This document shows positions 16,792 to 25,151 of a stretch of DNA of 49,012 nucleotides, piece by piece. The DNA is from Elusimicrobia bacterium RIFOXYA2_FULL_47_53. Lineage in GTDB: Bacteria > Elusimicrobiota > Endomicrobiia > Endomicrobiales > XYA2-FULL-47-53. The position numbers and the translations under genes are program-made. Under the pieces are notes generated by a model. That model was not told the origin of the DNA. It did not search any database and was given only the letters and a program-made list of their open reading frames with translations. The stretch covers positions 67,432-116,443 of the forward strand of contig MGVE01000016.1 of NCBI GenBank assembly GCA_001800315.1, read 5' to 3'. Each line of letters opens with the position of its first letter. The first letter of the stretch is position 1.

Positions 16792-17304
16792 GTAGATAAG
16801 AGAGTTCGTATCAACAATTACATCAGAGTTGGACAGGTAAGGCTCATTGACGAAGACGGCACGCAGGTTGGCATTAAGTCCATTCAGGAAGCGCTGAAAC
16901 TGGCTCAGGAGAGGGGAAAAGACTTAGTTGAAATCGCCCCGCTGGCCAACCCGCCGGTCTGCAAGGTACTGGATTTTTCAAAGTACCGCTACGAGGAAGA
17001 CAAAAAAGCCAGGGACGCCCGCAAAAAGCAGAAGGGCGGCCATTTAAAGGAAGTCCGCGTAAGGCCGAGAATCTCAGAGCACGACCTTGAGATCAAACTG
17101 CGCCACGCCAAGGATTTCCTGGCTGAATTCAATAAAGTTCAGGTAACCATTGTATTCATGGGCAGAGAGAACCAGCACAAGGACCTCGGATACGCCCTCG
17201 GAGAGAAAATCAAAGGGTTACTTATTGAATACGGCGACCTTGAGGGAAGGCCTTCCTCTTTCGGAAACCGTATTATAATGACTTTCATACCGAAAAAGAA
17301 ATAG
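16792..17304 (+). CDS. infC: Translation initiation factor IF-3, apparently with a GTA start codon
   Basis: 170 residues; IF3 binds the 30S subunit, keeps subunits apart and checks the start codon. The conserved N-terminal RINNYIRVGQVRLIDEDG, linker and C-terminal domain (GHLKEVRVRPRISEHDLEIKL ... FMGRE) are complete, ending in FIPKKK. No ATG, GTG or TTG exists in frame near the proper start; the first in-frame ATG is at about 17158, inside the C-terminal domain. AGGAGGAGG at 16777-16785 sits 6 bases before GTA at 16792, and the protein from there has the usual length. E. coli infC starts with AUU for autoregulation by IF3, so a poor start codon here is consistent with the same control. Confidence 0.9.
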   Translation, partial: VDKRVRINNYIRVGQVRLIDEDGTQVGIKSIQEALKLAQERGKDLVEIAPLANPPVCKVLDFSKYRYEEDKKARDARKKQKGGHLKEVRVRPRISEHDLEIKLRHAKDFLAEFNKVQVTIVFMGRENQHKDLGYALGEKIKGLLIEYGDLEGRPSSFGNRIIMTFIPKKK

Positions 17305-17334
17305 TCCGTTAACACGGAAAATAATAACACAACC

Positions 17335-17359
17335 GGCTCCGGCTATACCTTAGCCAGCC
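17335..17359 (+). promoter_or_regulatory. Hairpin just upstream of the rpmI ribosome site
   Basis: GGCT-CC-GGCT (17335-17344) pairs with AGCC-AGCC (17352-17359) around the 7-base loop ATACCTT, with a 2-base bulge. It ends 3 bases before the AGGAGG (17363-17368) of rpmI. Control of rpmI-rplT translation by L20 at such structures is known in E. coli; a link here is inferred. Confidence 0.5.
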
Positions 17360-17373
17360 GACAGGAGGCATTG

Positions 17374-17571
17374 ATGCCTAAAATGAAAAGCCACAGCGGA
17401 GCAAAAAAGAGATTCTCTTTCACAAAAAACGGGAAGATTAAACACAAAAAAGCGGGGTTAAGGCACCTTATGTCGGGAATGAAACCGGCCCGCGGCAGAA
17501 AACTCCGCCACCAGGCGGTTCTTTCGCCCATAGAGACCAACGCTATAAAGAAATTTCTTCCTTACGGTTGA
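17374..17571 (+). CDS. rpmI: Large ribosomal subunit protein bL35
   Basis: 65 residues, very basic, opening MPKMKSHSGAKKRF and containing KNGKIKHKKAG and the ending KKFLPYG, all family hallmarks. Start ATG 17374 was chosen because bL35 proteins begin MPKMK; a TTG just before it adds one residue without support. AGGAGG (17363-17368) is well placed. It lies between infC and rplT, the standard order, and bL35 and bL20 are usually made from one message. Confidence 0.97.
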   Translation: MPKMKSHSGAKKRFSFTKNGKIKHKKAGLRHLMSGMKPARGRKLRHQAVLSPIETNAIKKFLPYG

Positions 17572-17640
17572 AACAGAAGCGGTTCACGGCAGTCGGCATA
17601 AAACAAATACAAACCTTATTGGATTTAAAGGAGCGATTCA

Positions 17641-18006
17641 ATGCGCGCAAAGAGTGTAGTCCACACAAGACAGAAAAAGAAAAAATATTTTAGATTGGCA
17701 AAGGGTTATTACGCCACAAAGAAAAACAGATGGCGCATGACTATTCAGCAGCTTGAAAAATCCCTCCGCTACGCTTACGAGGGAAGAAAGGACAAGAAAG
17801 GCGACTACAGGCAGATGTGGATCATGCGCCTGAACGCCGCCGCCAGGGAAGAGGGCCTTTCATACAGCCGCTTTATTGCCGGGCTTAAGAAAGCCAATGT
17901 TTCCATAGACCGCAAAATACTCGCCGACATAGCTGTCCGCGACGCGGCCGCTTTTAAACAGCTCGCTGAGCTCGCGAAGTCTCAACTCACCGCGGCGCAG
18001 AAATAA
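17641..18006 (+). CDS. rplT: Large ribosomal subunit protein bL20
   Basis: 121 residues, normal length. The N-terminal basic tail (MRAKSVVHTRQKKKKYFRLAKGYY) that reaches into 23S rRNA and the globular part with WIMRLNAAAREEGLSYSRFIAGLKKANV are both intact. bL20 is needed early in 50S assembly and, in E. coli and B. subtilis, represses its own operon. AAAGGAG lies 8 bases before the ATG. It is 69 bases after rpmI and 9 bases before pheS. Confidence 0.98.
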   Translation: MRAKSVVHTRQKKKKYFRLAKGYYATKKNRWRMTIQQLEKSLRYAYEGRKDKKGDYRQMWIMRLNAAAREEGLSYSRFIAGLKKANVSIDRKILADIAVRDAAAFKQLAELAKSQLTAAQK

Positions 18007-18015
18007 GAGAGTTTA

Positions 18016-19038
18016 ATGTTAGATAAACTGCAGAATATTCTGGCTGAAGCTGAAAAAACAGCAGGCCTCATAACGGACGCGCAGGAGCTTGAGAAACTCA
18101 AGCTCGCTATTCTCGGAAGAAAGGGAACCTTAACCGAGATACTGCGCGGCCTTTCTGTTTTGCCTATTGAGGAAAGAAAGAAGGCCGGCGAGAGGGCCAA
18201 TGCCGTAAGAGAACAGCTTGAATCCCTTATTGATTCCAGGCTCTCGGAATTAAAGCGCAAAGCCCTTGCCGAGAAACTTCTTAAAGAGAAGATTGACATA
18301 ACCCTTCCCGGGCTGCCGCTTCCCAACGGACACTTTCACCCGATACGCCAGACCTTAGACGAGATGACTGGGATTTTTGAATCTCTGGGCTTTAAAACAG
18401 CCGAGGGACCGGAAATTGAGACCGACTGGTATAATTTTGAAGCGTTAAATATTCCCAGAGACCATCCGGCCCGGGATTCACAGGATACTTTTTACCTTCA
18501 GGATGACGACAGGCTTCTGAGAACGCACACTTCTCCCGTGCAGGCTCGGGTTATGGAAAAAACACAGCCTCCCGTAAGAATAATCGCTCCCGGGCGGGTT
18601 TTCCGGAACGAAGCCACCGACGCGACCCATTCTGCCATTTTCCATCAGGTTGAAGGGCTTTATGTGGACAAAAATGTGACCTTTGCCGACCTAAAAGGTA
18701 CTTTGACGCTTTTTGTGCACAGGTATTTCAGCCCCGAGATTGGCATTCGCTTCAGGCCTTCTCATTTTCAGTTCACCGAACCTTCTGCGGAAGTTGATAT
18801 ACAGTGCATTATCTGCGGCGGCAAAGGCTGCCGGGTATGCAAAAATACCGGCTGGCTTGAGATGCTCGGCTGCGGAATGGTGCATCCCAATGTATTCAGG
18901 TCGGTTAAATACGACCCGAAGCTTTACACGGGATTTGCCTTCGGCATCGGCGTTGAACGCTTCGCCATGCTTAAATACGGCATTGACGACATGAGGCTGT
19001 TCTACGAGAACAACCTCCAATTTTTAAGGCAGTTCTGA
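18016..19038 (+). CDS. pheS: Phenylalanyl-tRNA synthetase alpha subunit
   Basis: 340 residues. An N-terminal coiled-coil (about 1-85) that contacts tRNA is followed by the class II catalytic core, with HPIRQTLDEM near 110, FEALNIPRDHPARDSQDTFY near 145, the motif 2 arginine in GRVFRNEATDATH, and motif 3 near the end (FGIGVERFAMLKYG). A Cys-rich insert CIICGGKGCRVCKNTGW near residue 260 is typical of many bacterial PheS proteins. It forms an alpha2-beta2 enzyme with PheT encoded 7 bases downstream. Start and length are normal. Confidence 0.98.
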   Translation: MLDKLQNILAEAEKTAGLITDAQELEKLKLAILGRKGTLTEILRGLSVLPIEERKKAGERANAVREQLESLIDSRLSELKRKALAEKLLKEKIDITLPGLPLPNGHFHPIRQTLDEMTGIFESLGFKTAEGPEIETDWYNFEALNIPRDHPARDSQDTFYLQDDDRLLRTHTSPVQARVMEKTQPPVRIIAPGRVFRNEATDATHSAIFHQVEGLYVDKNVTFADLKGTLTLFVHRYFSPEIGIRFRPSHFQFTEPSAEVDIQCIICGGKGCRVCKNTGWLEMLGCGMVHPNVFRSVKYDPKLYTGFAFGIGVERFAMLKYGIDDMRLFYENNLQFLRQF

Positions 19039-19045
19039 CCCGCTT

Positions 19046-21409
19046 ATGATACTATCCTATAATTGGCTGAAAGAATTCGTAAAATTTAAACAGCAGCCCG
19101 CTGAACTGTGCGAACTGCTTATTTCGCTTGGCTTTGAAGCTACGGCGCTGGGCCTGCGCAAAGGCCTGTGGAAAAATGTTATTACCGCCAAAGTCCTTGA
19201 GAAGAACAAGCATCCCAACGCCGATAAACTGTCCCTGTGTTCGGTTTCCGACGGTACCAAAACCTATGCTGTTGTGTGCGGCGCTTCCAATGTGGAAGCC
19301 GGCCAGGTCATCGCGCTCGCGGTAATAGGGGCCGAGCTTCCCGGAAATTTTAAAATAACCAGGGCAAAAATACGCGGCATTGAATCCGAAGGAATGATCT
19401 GCTCCGCCAAAGAGCTTGGCCTCGCGGAAGAATCCGAGGGGATAATGGTTCTGCCTGCCTCCGCCCCCTTAGGCATACCTCTGGAGGAAGCATTTAAAGA
19501 CGATGACATAGCCATAGACATTGAAATTACCACAAACAGGCCGGACTGCCTTAGCCATATCGGCATAGCCAGAGAGATCGGCGCCAGGCTCAAGCTTCCC
19601 GTTTCAATGCCTGAAATAACCGTCCGGCAGTTGGCGGACAAACCCGATATTACCGTAAATGAAAGCAATCTCTGCCGGAGATATATCGGCTGTGAAATTA
19701 CCGGGCTTAAAGTAGGGCCGTCACCGGAGTGGCTTGTTAAGAAAATAGAGAAGTGCGGCCTTCGGCCTATAAATAATGTGGTTGACATAACAAATTTTGT
19801 GCTTCTTGAACTCGGGCATCCCATGCACGCCTTTGACAAAGATAAACTTGAAGGCGGGAAACTTATCGTGCGAAACGCCGATAAGGGTGAAACTATCCAG
19901 GCGCTGGACGGCAAAAAATACGCGCTTGAAAGTTCCATGCTTGTGATTGCCGACGAGAAACGGCCGGCTGCCATAGCCGGCGTTATAGGCGGAGAAGAAT
20001 CGGGCGTAACTGAAAATACTAAAACAATAATCCTGGAAAGCGCGCATTTCGCTCCGGTCTCGGTGCGCCGCGCTTCCAAGGCGTTAAATATTTCCACGGA
20101 CTCCTCTTACAGGTTTGAAAGAGGAACCTCGTGGGAGATGTGCGAAACCGCTTCCTGGCGGGCCGTTTCACTTATCCTTGAACTTGCCGGCGGCAAGTTG
20201 GAGCGCAGAACGGATATTAAAGCCGCCGACTTTCACAGGACAGAGATAACTCTTAATTCGGAAAATGTGCCGAAAGTCCTGGGAATCCCCGTTTCAATAA
20301 ACGAGATCGCTGATATTTTTGGGTTCATAGGCCTTCCCTGTAAGGTAAACGGCGGCGAGATAACCGCTGAAATACCCTCCTGGCGTCCGGACCTCAAGGA
20401 AGAAGTTGACCTTATTGAAGAGATAGCCAGAATGCGCGGTTACGATACGATTCCGGTTCATATAAATACGATTACACCGGACATGAAAGAGGGAAAGAAA
20501 CCGTTAAATACAGAGAAATTTTTAAGAGAACGGCTTTTCGCCCTCGGTTTTAACGAGTGTCTCAATTACAGCTTTGTGCAGGAAAAAGACCTTACTTCGC
20601 TTAACCTGCCGAACTCCGTCAGGATTAAGAATCCTCTTTCAAAAGAAAACGAATGCCTCCGCACGACGCTTCTGCCCTGGCTTCTGAAAAATATTTTACT
20701 TAATCTGTCCCAGGGATTCGCGCCTGTTAAGCTCTTTGAGACCGGCAATATTTTTGCAAAAGACGGCGAAACAAAATCGCTTGGAATTATTGCCTCAGGG
20801 CCGGCCTCTCAGAACTGGTGGGGTAACGGCGGCAAAACCGCGCCGGCGATAGACTTCGCGTACCTGACCGGCGTAATCAACAATATTTTCCACGGAAATA
20901 ATGTAAGAGTATTAACTAACGACAGGATCCCGCCGTATTTTCACCCCGGCAAATCCGCTTCCGTTGAGATAAACGGAAAGCACGCGGGAGCCTACGGCGT
21001 TATCAGCCCCGAGTTTTCAAACGAAACGCAGGGCGAGCTGCTTTACGCCGAGTTCAGCATTCCTGTTTTGTCCGCGGCATGGAAACAGTCCTCTCCTTCC
21101 TACCGCCAGCTGCGCCGCCAGCCGCCGGTTAAAAGAGACCTTTCCATAGTTGCATCCAAAGACACGCCGTTTGATAAAATAAACCAGCTCATAGCAAAAG
21201 CCTCCTCCAGCGACGCCGTTTCTTCCGAATATTACCTTTCCGATATTTTTGACGACCCGTCAAAACTCGGAGAAGGCAAAATAAGCTATACTTTCCACCT
21301 GACCTTCAGGCACAAAGAAAAAACTCTGACCGACACCGAAATTACCGCTGTTGTAAACGGCATCATTAACACGCTTCACGACAAGCTCGGCATTTCTCTT
21401 CGCTCCTGA
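19046..21409 (+). CDS. pheT: Phenylalanyl-tRNA synthetase beta subunit
   Basis: 787 residues, full length. Order: N-terminal B1 domain, a tRNA-binding OB fold (about 40-150, with KHPNADKLSLC and EGMICSAKELGL), the B3/B4 editing region (about 200-395, with GHPMHAFDKDKL), B5 (about 400-475), a catalytic-like class II module (about 480-690), and a C-terminal ferredoxin-like anticodon domain from about 695 (RRQPPVKRDLSIV). It completes the alpha2-beta2 enzyme and hydrolyses Tyr-tRNA-Phe. It is 7 bases after pheS, so one operon. Confidence 0.98.
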   Translation: MILSYNWLKEFVKFKQQPAELCELLISLGFEATALGLRKGLWKNVITAKVLEKNKHPNADKLSLCSVSDGTKTYAVVCGASNVEAGQVIALAVIGAELPGNFKITRAKIRGIESEGMICSAKELGLAEESEGIMVLPASAPLGIPLEEAFKDDDIAIDIEITTNRPDCLSHIGIAREIGARLKLPVSMPEITVRQLADKPDITVNESNLCRRYIGCEITGLKVGPSPEWLVKKIEKCGLRPINNVVDITNFVLLELGHPMHAFDKDKLEGGKLIVRNADKGETIQALDGKKYALESSMLVIADEKRPAAIAGVIGGEESGVTENTKTIILESAHFAPVSVRRASKALNISTDSSYRFERGTSWEMCETASWRAVSLILELAGGKLERRTDIKAADFHRTEITLNSENVPKVLGIPVSINEIADIFGFIGLPCKVNGGEITAEIPSWRPDLKEEVDLIEEIARMRGYDTIPVHINTITPDMKEGKKPLNTEKFLRERLFALGFNECLNYSFVQEKDLTSLNLPNSVRIKNPLSKENECLRTTLLPWLLKNILLNLSQGFAPVKLFETGNIFAKDGETKSLGIIASGPASQNWWGNGGKTAPAIDFAYLTGVINNIFHGNNVRVLTNDRIPPYFHPGKSASVEINGKHAGAYGVISPEFSNETQGELLYAEFSIPVLSAAWKQSSPSYRQLRRQPPVKRDLSIVASKDTPFDKINQLIAKASSSDAVSSEYYLSDIFDDPSKLGEGKISYTFHLTFRHKEKTLTDTEITAVVNGIINTLHDKLGISLRS

Positions 21410-21422
21410 TTGTGTTTCGCCA

Positions 21423-22886
21423 ATGATTACTAAAACAGATCCCGACATAATCATTTCCTACCTTGAAGATTACTCCGGCCTTAAGGGCGGATTTGCCGAC
21501 AGAGTTTATCTGCCTTCCAGCTCCCAGGAAATAGCCGAATTATTAAAAGATTGTTCCGCAAGCAGAACCCCTGTTACGGTTTCAGGCGCGGGCACCGGCG
21601 TGACCGGCGGAAGGATTCCTTACGGCGGAGCGGTTGTATCGCTTGAAAATCTCAACAAGATAATGGCCATGCGCAAAATAAAAGAATTGGCCACCCTTAT
21701 AGTCCAGCCGGCAGCGAGAGTAAGCCAGGTAAAGAATTTCGCTCTTATAAACGGGCTTATATACCCGCCGGATCCGACCGAAACAAGCTCTTTTATTGGC
21801 GGCAATGTTTCTACCAACGCGTCCGGAAGCAGGGGCCTCAAATACGGCTCCACAAGAAAATATGTAACGCGGCTTAAAATAGTTTTAACAACCGGCGAAA
21901 TACTAAATCTTAAGCGGGGAGAGATTTTTGCCTCCTCTGAGGGATTTTTTAAAGTCCCTCTTGAAAAGCGCCTGCTTGAATTCAAGCTCCCTTCCTACAA
22001 ACTTCCCAATATAAAATCCGCGGCCGGATACTACAACTACCCGGGAATGGACTTAATTGACCTTTTCATCGGCCATGAAGGGACTCTGGGCGTTTTTACT
22101 GAAATTGAGCTTAAGCTTTTGCCGTCGCCTGAGAAACTGCTGGCGGGAATAGCATTTTTTTCTTCAGAGCAGAGCTCCTGGGAATTTGTCAGAGAAACCC
22201 GCGATACCTTAAAACCGGCCTCCCTTGAATACTTTGACCATAACGCCCTCGCGCTTCTCATGACAGACTATCCGCAGGTTCCTCCAAACGCGCGCGCCGC
22301 GATATTCTTTGAACATGAAACCACCGAAGCTTCAGAGTCTTTGGTGCTCGGCAAATATTCCGGCCTCTTCGTAAAATACGGAGTGAATCCGGAACGCGTC
22401 TGGCTCTCTTCCGGCGCCAGAGACCTGGAGGCTTTCAGGGAGTTCCGCCACAGGCTGCCGGAAAAAGTCAACGAAATCGTCAAGAAAAACGGCTTTGCTA
22501 AAACAGGAACCGATATAGCGGTGCCCGACGCCGGATTCTCTGAGATGATGGCCTATTATTATGAACTGCTTGAAGCTTCCGGCATACAGCATCTGATTTT
22601 CGGACACATAGGAGAGAACCATATGCACGCCAACCTGCTCCCGTCATCGGAAACCGACTACAATAAAAGCAGAGAAATCTATAAGAAACTCGCGGCTAAA
22701 GCCATAGCGCTCGGCGGAACAGTTTCGGCTGAACACGGCATAGGCAAAGTAAAACACAGTTTCCTTGAACAGCTTGTCGGCAGAGAGGGGATGCTGGAAA
22801 TGGCGGGAATTAAAAAGGCCTTTGACCCGGCCTGCATACTCGGCCTTGATAATATCTTCCCTAAAGAACTCCTTCAATCGCGGTAA
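21423..22886 (+). CDS. FAD-linked oxidase of the GlcD / D-lactate dehydrogenase family
   Basis: 487 residues. The N-terminal half is a PCMH-type FAD domain: VYLPSSSQEIAELLK, the diphosphate loop TVSGAGTGVTGG, and PPDPTETSSFIGGNVSTNASG. The C-terminal half is the FAD-oxidase C domain, with GHIGENHMHANLLP (metal/substrate His residues) and the final SAEHGIGKVK. These enzymes oxidise D-2-hydroxy acids such as lactate or glycolate. There are no Fe-S or electron-transfer partners (glcE/glcF) beside it, so the substrate and acceptor are unclear. It lies 13 bases after pheT and is probably read through from that operon. Confidence 0.88.
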   Translation: MITKTDPDIIISYLEDYSGLKGGFADRVYLPSSSQEIAELLKDCSASRTPVTVSGAGTGVTGGRIPYGGAVVSLENLNKIMAMRKIKELATLIVQPAARVSQVKNFALINGLIYPPDPTETSSFIGGNVSTNASGSRGLKYGSTRKYVTRLKIVLTTGEILNLKRGEIFASSEGFFKVPLEKRLLEFKLPSYKLPNIKSAAGYYNYPGMDLIDLFIGHEGTLGVFTEIELKLLPSPEKLLAGIAFFSSEQSSWEFVRETRDTLKPASLEYFDHNALALLMTDYPQVPPNARAAIFFEHETTEASESLVLGKYSGLFVKYGVNPERVWLSSGARDLEAFREFRHRLPEKVNEIVKKNGFAKTGTDIAVPDAGFSEMMAYYYELLEASGIQHLIFGHIGENHMHANLLPSSETDYNKSREIYKKLAAKAIALGGTVSAEHGIGKVKHSFLEQLVGREGMLEMAGIKKAFDPACILGLDNIFPKELLQSR

Positions 22887-23053
22887 AACCTGTTTTATTA
22901 TCCTTCAATTTATTTTCTATCGCCTTATTTTACCGCGAGGAATATTTTCGCGCGCTAACCCTGACGAAGCGATTTTTATGGCTATGAACGGCATCGCGAA
23001 GGCGTTGGGATGCAGGCAACGCCGACTTGTCAGAAAACTCTTCGCGGGCGTGC

Positions 23054-23082
23054 TTGACATATAACAGTATTTGTTATAAAAT
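23054..23082 (+). promoter_or_regulatory. Promoter for the ZapB-like/zapA pair, possibly leaderless
   Basis: TTGACA at 23054-23059 is a consensus -35. A TATAAAAT stretch at 23075-23082 provides the -10, either TAAAAT with 17-base spacing or TATAAA with 15. The start site would be about 23087-23090, which coincides with the GTG at 23089. Confidence 0.6.
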
Positions 23083-23088
23083 TTACCC

Positions 23089-23316
23089 GTGAACAGGTTA
23101 GAAATTTTAGAAAAGAAAGTTAAACAGGCCGCGCAGCAGTTGGCTGATTTGCGCGACGATAAAGCCAAGCTTGAAGCTGAGCTTGAATTTCTGCGAGAGG
23201 AAAATAAAGCGATCAGCGGTTTTGGGCAGGAAAGCTCAAAATGGAAAGCTGAGAAAAAAGCGGTTTTTCACAGAATAGAAAAAGTATTAAAGAAACTTAA
23301 TTCCATAAAGGTTTAA
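23089..23316 (+). CDS. Small coiled-coil protein, ZapB-like
   Basis: 75 residues with GTG start. Heptad patterning runs from residue 4 to about 48 (LEILEKKVKQAAQQLADL ... AELEFLREENKAI), followed by a basic segment and a second short helix. Its size, coiled coil and position 9 bases before zapA suggest a ZapB/DUF904-like cell-division factor that would work with ZapA at the FtsZ ring. The sequence alone is too simple to be certain. The promoter places transcription start at or within two bases of the start codon. Confidence 0.6.
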   Translation: MNRLEILEKKVKQAAQQLADLRDDKAKLEAELEFLREENKAISGFGQESSKWKAEKKAVFHRIEKVLKKLNSIKV

Positions 23317-23325
23317 AGCGGGCAA

Positions 23326-23607
23326 ATGAGCAAATTATCTGTTGAGATCTGCAAAAGAATTTATGATGTAGAGGTAACTCCCGGCGAGGAACTCTTCATC
23401 TGCTCAGTTGCCAAATATGTAGAACAGGAACTTAACGAAGTGCAGAACGCCGGCATCGTAGACACGCAAAAAATGGCGATTTTAGCAGCTCTTAATATTG
23501 CCGCCGAACTATTCCGTTTAAAAGATTCCAGAGAAGATAATTCAAGCGTTGTTGATAAAAAAGCAGACGAGATGATCAGGGTTTTGGAACAGGCTCTCTC
23601 CGTCTGA
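23326..23607 (+). CDS. zapA: Cell division protein ZapA
   Basis: 93 residues. It has the ZapA pattern: an N-terminal strand pair (SVEICKRIYDVEVTPGEE) and a long C-terminal helix with KMAILAALNIAAELF. ZapA binds and bundles FtsZ filaments at the division site. It lies after the coiled-coil protein and just before 6S RNA, matching the zapA-6S RNA-5-formyl-THF cyclo-ligase neighbourhood of many bacteria, here with rarA inserted. Confidence 0.88.
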   Translation: MSKLSVEICKRIYDVEVTPGEELFICSVAKYVEQELNEVQNAGIVDTQKMAILAALNIAAELFRLKDSREDNSSVVDKKADEMIRVLEQALSV

Positions 23608-23639
23608 TTCTCTAATTTTCTGTACAACGGATATTTTTT

Positions 23640-23793
23640 GTCCCTGCGATGTTGGTGTGGTATTATCTGATTTGAACCGACAAGTTCCTTTCAGGGAGTT
23701 GCAGGTGAGCTATACGCCTTAGGGCTATAGACCCGGACACCCACTTAATGAAAAGGGCTCAATCAGATGAAACTCACGGCAGAGTGGGGATTT
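23640..23793 (+). ncRNA. ssrS: 6S RNA
   Basis: About 150 bases between zapA and rarA. The ends can pair (TCCCTGC from 23641 with GCA...GGGGA at 23780-23790). A strong stem joins ATCTGATTTGA (23665-23675) to TCAATCAGAT (23759-23768) with one bulged T. The middle keeps unpaired purine/pyrimidine stretches that form the open central bubble, and an apical hairpin is closed by CTATA/TATAG (about 23710-23730). This shape mimics an open promoter and in the known family traps RNA polymerase-sigma70. Wording such as GAACCGACAAGTTCC...CAGGGAG resembles deltaproteobacterial 6S RNAs. The neighbourhood strongly supports the call; exact ends are estimates. A weak TATTTT -10 precedes it. Confidence 0.75.
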
Positions 23794-23801
23794 TCTATTG
23801 T

Positions 23802-25151
23802 ATGGAACAAATTGAACTTTTAAATTTAAATAAAAACAAAGCCTCCTTAAAAAACGCCCCTCTGGCCGCCAGAATGAGCCCTAAAACGCTTGAGGATTTT
23901 TTCGGGCAGGAAAATATCCTGGGCGGGCCAAAGCTCCTGAGAAGGCTCATAGAGTCCGACAGGATTACCTCGGTTATCTTTTACGGTCCTCCGGGCACCG
24001 GCAAAAGCGCGCTCTCCAGGATTATCGCCAACAGAAGCAGCGCTTACTTTGAGGAAACAAATGCCGTAACAATAGGCATAGCGGATATAAGAAAAATTAT
24101 TGAACAGGCAAAGCAGCGCCTTGAGATTAACTCCCAGAAAACCATTCTTCTCCTTGACGAAATACACCACTTTAACAAAACCCAGCAGGACGCGCTTCTT
24201 CCTTCGGTTGAGAAGGGAATAATCACCCTCATAGGCATCACTACCGAGAATCCTTTTTTCTATGTAAACCAGGCGCTCATTTCTCGTTCCACCCTGTTTG
24301 AGTTCAAACCCCTTGAAGACCCCGCGCTGGAAAAAATTATGGACAACGCTCTGCGCGACAAAGAGCGCGGTTTCGGAAGTTACAGCGTTGAGCTGACAGA
24401 TGATGCAAAAACTCATATTTTAAAGCAGTCAAACGGAGACGCGAGAAGGCTTTTAAACGCCCTTGAAACCGGCGTGCTTTCAACCAAACCCGACGCTGGC
24501 GGCAAGATTGTATTTGACATAAATGTCGCCCAGGAGTCACTCCAGAAAAAGATGATCTCCTATGACAAAGCGGGCGATGAGCACTACGACCACATTTCGG
24601 CTTTCATAAAGTCCATGCGCGGCTCGGATCCGGACGCGGCGCTTTACTGGATGGCCAAGATGCTCCATGCAGGAGAAGACCCGAGGTTTGTGGCAAGGCG
24701 CATAATTATCTGCGCCTCCGAAGATGTGGGAAACGCCGACCCGCACGCTCTTATGCTGGCGGCCGCCGCGCTTCAGGCGGTGGAATTCGTCGGCATGCCG
24801 GAGGCAAGGATTCCTCTGGCTCAGGCCGCTGCCTATGTGGCCTGCGCGCCTAAATCCAACGCCGCTTATCTTGCCATAGACAAAGCCCTGTATTCCGTCG
24901 CAAACGACAAATCCAGATCTGTTCCGAACCATCTTAAAGACGCGAACCTTGACTCAAAGGAAAGAGGCCACGGACAGGGATACAAATACCCGCATGATTT
25001 TCCCGGCCACTGGGTTGAGCAGGAATACTGGCCCAATCCCGTAAAACTTTACGAGCCCACAAACGAGGGGTATGAAGCAAAAATCAAAGAACGGATCAGC
25101 AACCTGCGAAAAGGAAAAGATTCGCAGAAGAATACTGCTCAAAAGAAATAA
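23802..25151 (+). CDS. rarA: Replication-associated recombination protein A (RarA/MgsA AAA+ ATPase)
   Basis: 449 residues from ATG 23802. An upstream ATG at 23748 adds 18 residues but lies inside 6S RNA and is rejected. The AAA+ module has Walker [12 protein letters not shown] (about residue 65), Walker [10 protein letters not shown], sensor 1 TTENPFF and an arginine finger region RSTLFEF. The C-terminal tetramerisation part has [22 protein letters not shown] and the ending [10 protein letters not shown]. RarA acts at stalled forks with SSB and recombination proteins. The 3' end overlaps the cyclo-ligase gene by 80 bases in another frame. Confidence 0.96.
   Translation: MEQIELLNLNKNKASLKNAPLAARMSPKTLEDFFGQENILGGPKLLRRLIESDRITSVIFYGPPGTGKSALSRIIANRSSAYFEETNAVTIGIADIRKIIEQAKQRLEINSQKTILLLDEIHHFNKTQQDALLPSVEKGIITLIGITTENPFFYVNQALISRSTLFEFKPLEDPALEKIMDNALRDKERGFGSYSVELTDDAKTHILKQSNGDARRLLNALETGVLSTKPDAGGKIVFDINVAQESLQKKMISYDKAGDEHYDHISAFIKSMRGSDPDAALYWMAKMLHAGEDPRFVARRIIICASEDVGNADPHALMLAAAALQAVEFVGMPEARIPLAQAAAYVACAPKSNAAYLAIDKALYSVANDKSRSVPNHLKDANLDSKERGHGQGYKYPHDFPGHWVEQEYWPNPVKLYEPTNEGYEAKIKERISNLRKGKDSQKNTAQKK

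Noticed and set aside
19264-20097. 277-residue open frame on the - strand inside pheT
   Set aside because: It is opposite a complete conserved pheT, shows no domain pattern and is rich in Ser/Ile/Leu as expected from an antisense shadow.
22887-23053. Gene in the spacer before the ZapB-like gene
   Set aside because: The only + strand frame runs out of the upstream oxidase gene in a shifted frame, with no conserved pattern; I see only a small GCGTT/AACGC hairpin.
23748-23801. Upstream start for rarA
   Set aside because: It lies in the 3' half of the 6S RNA and adds 18 residues outside the RarA family; ATG 23802 starts the protein properly.
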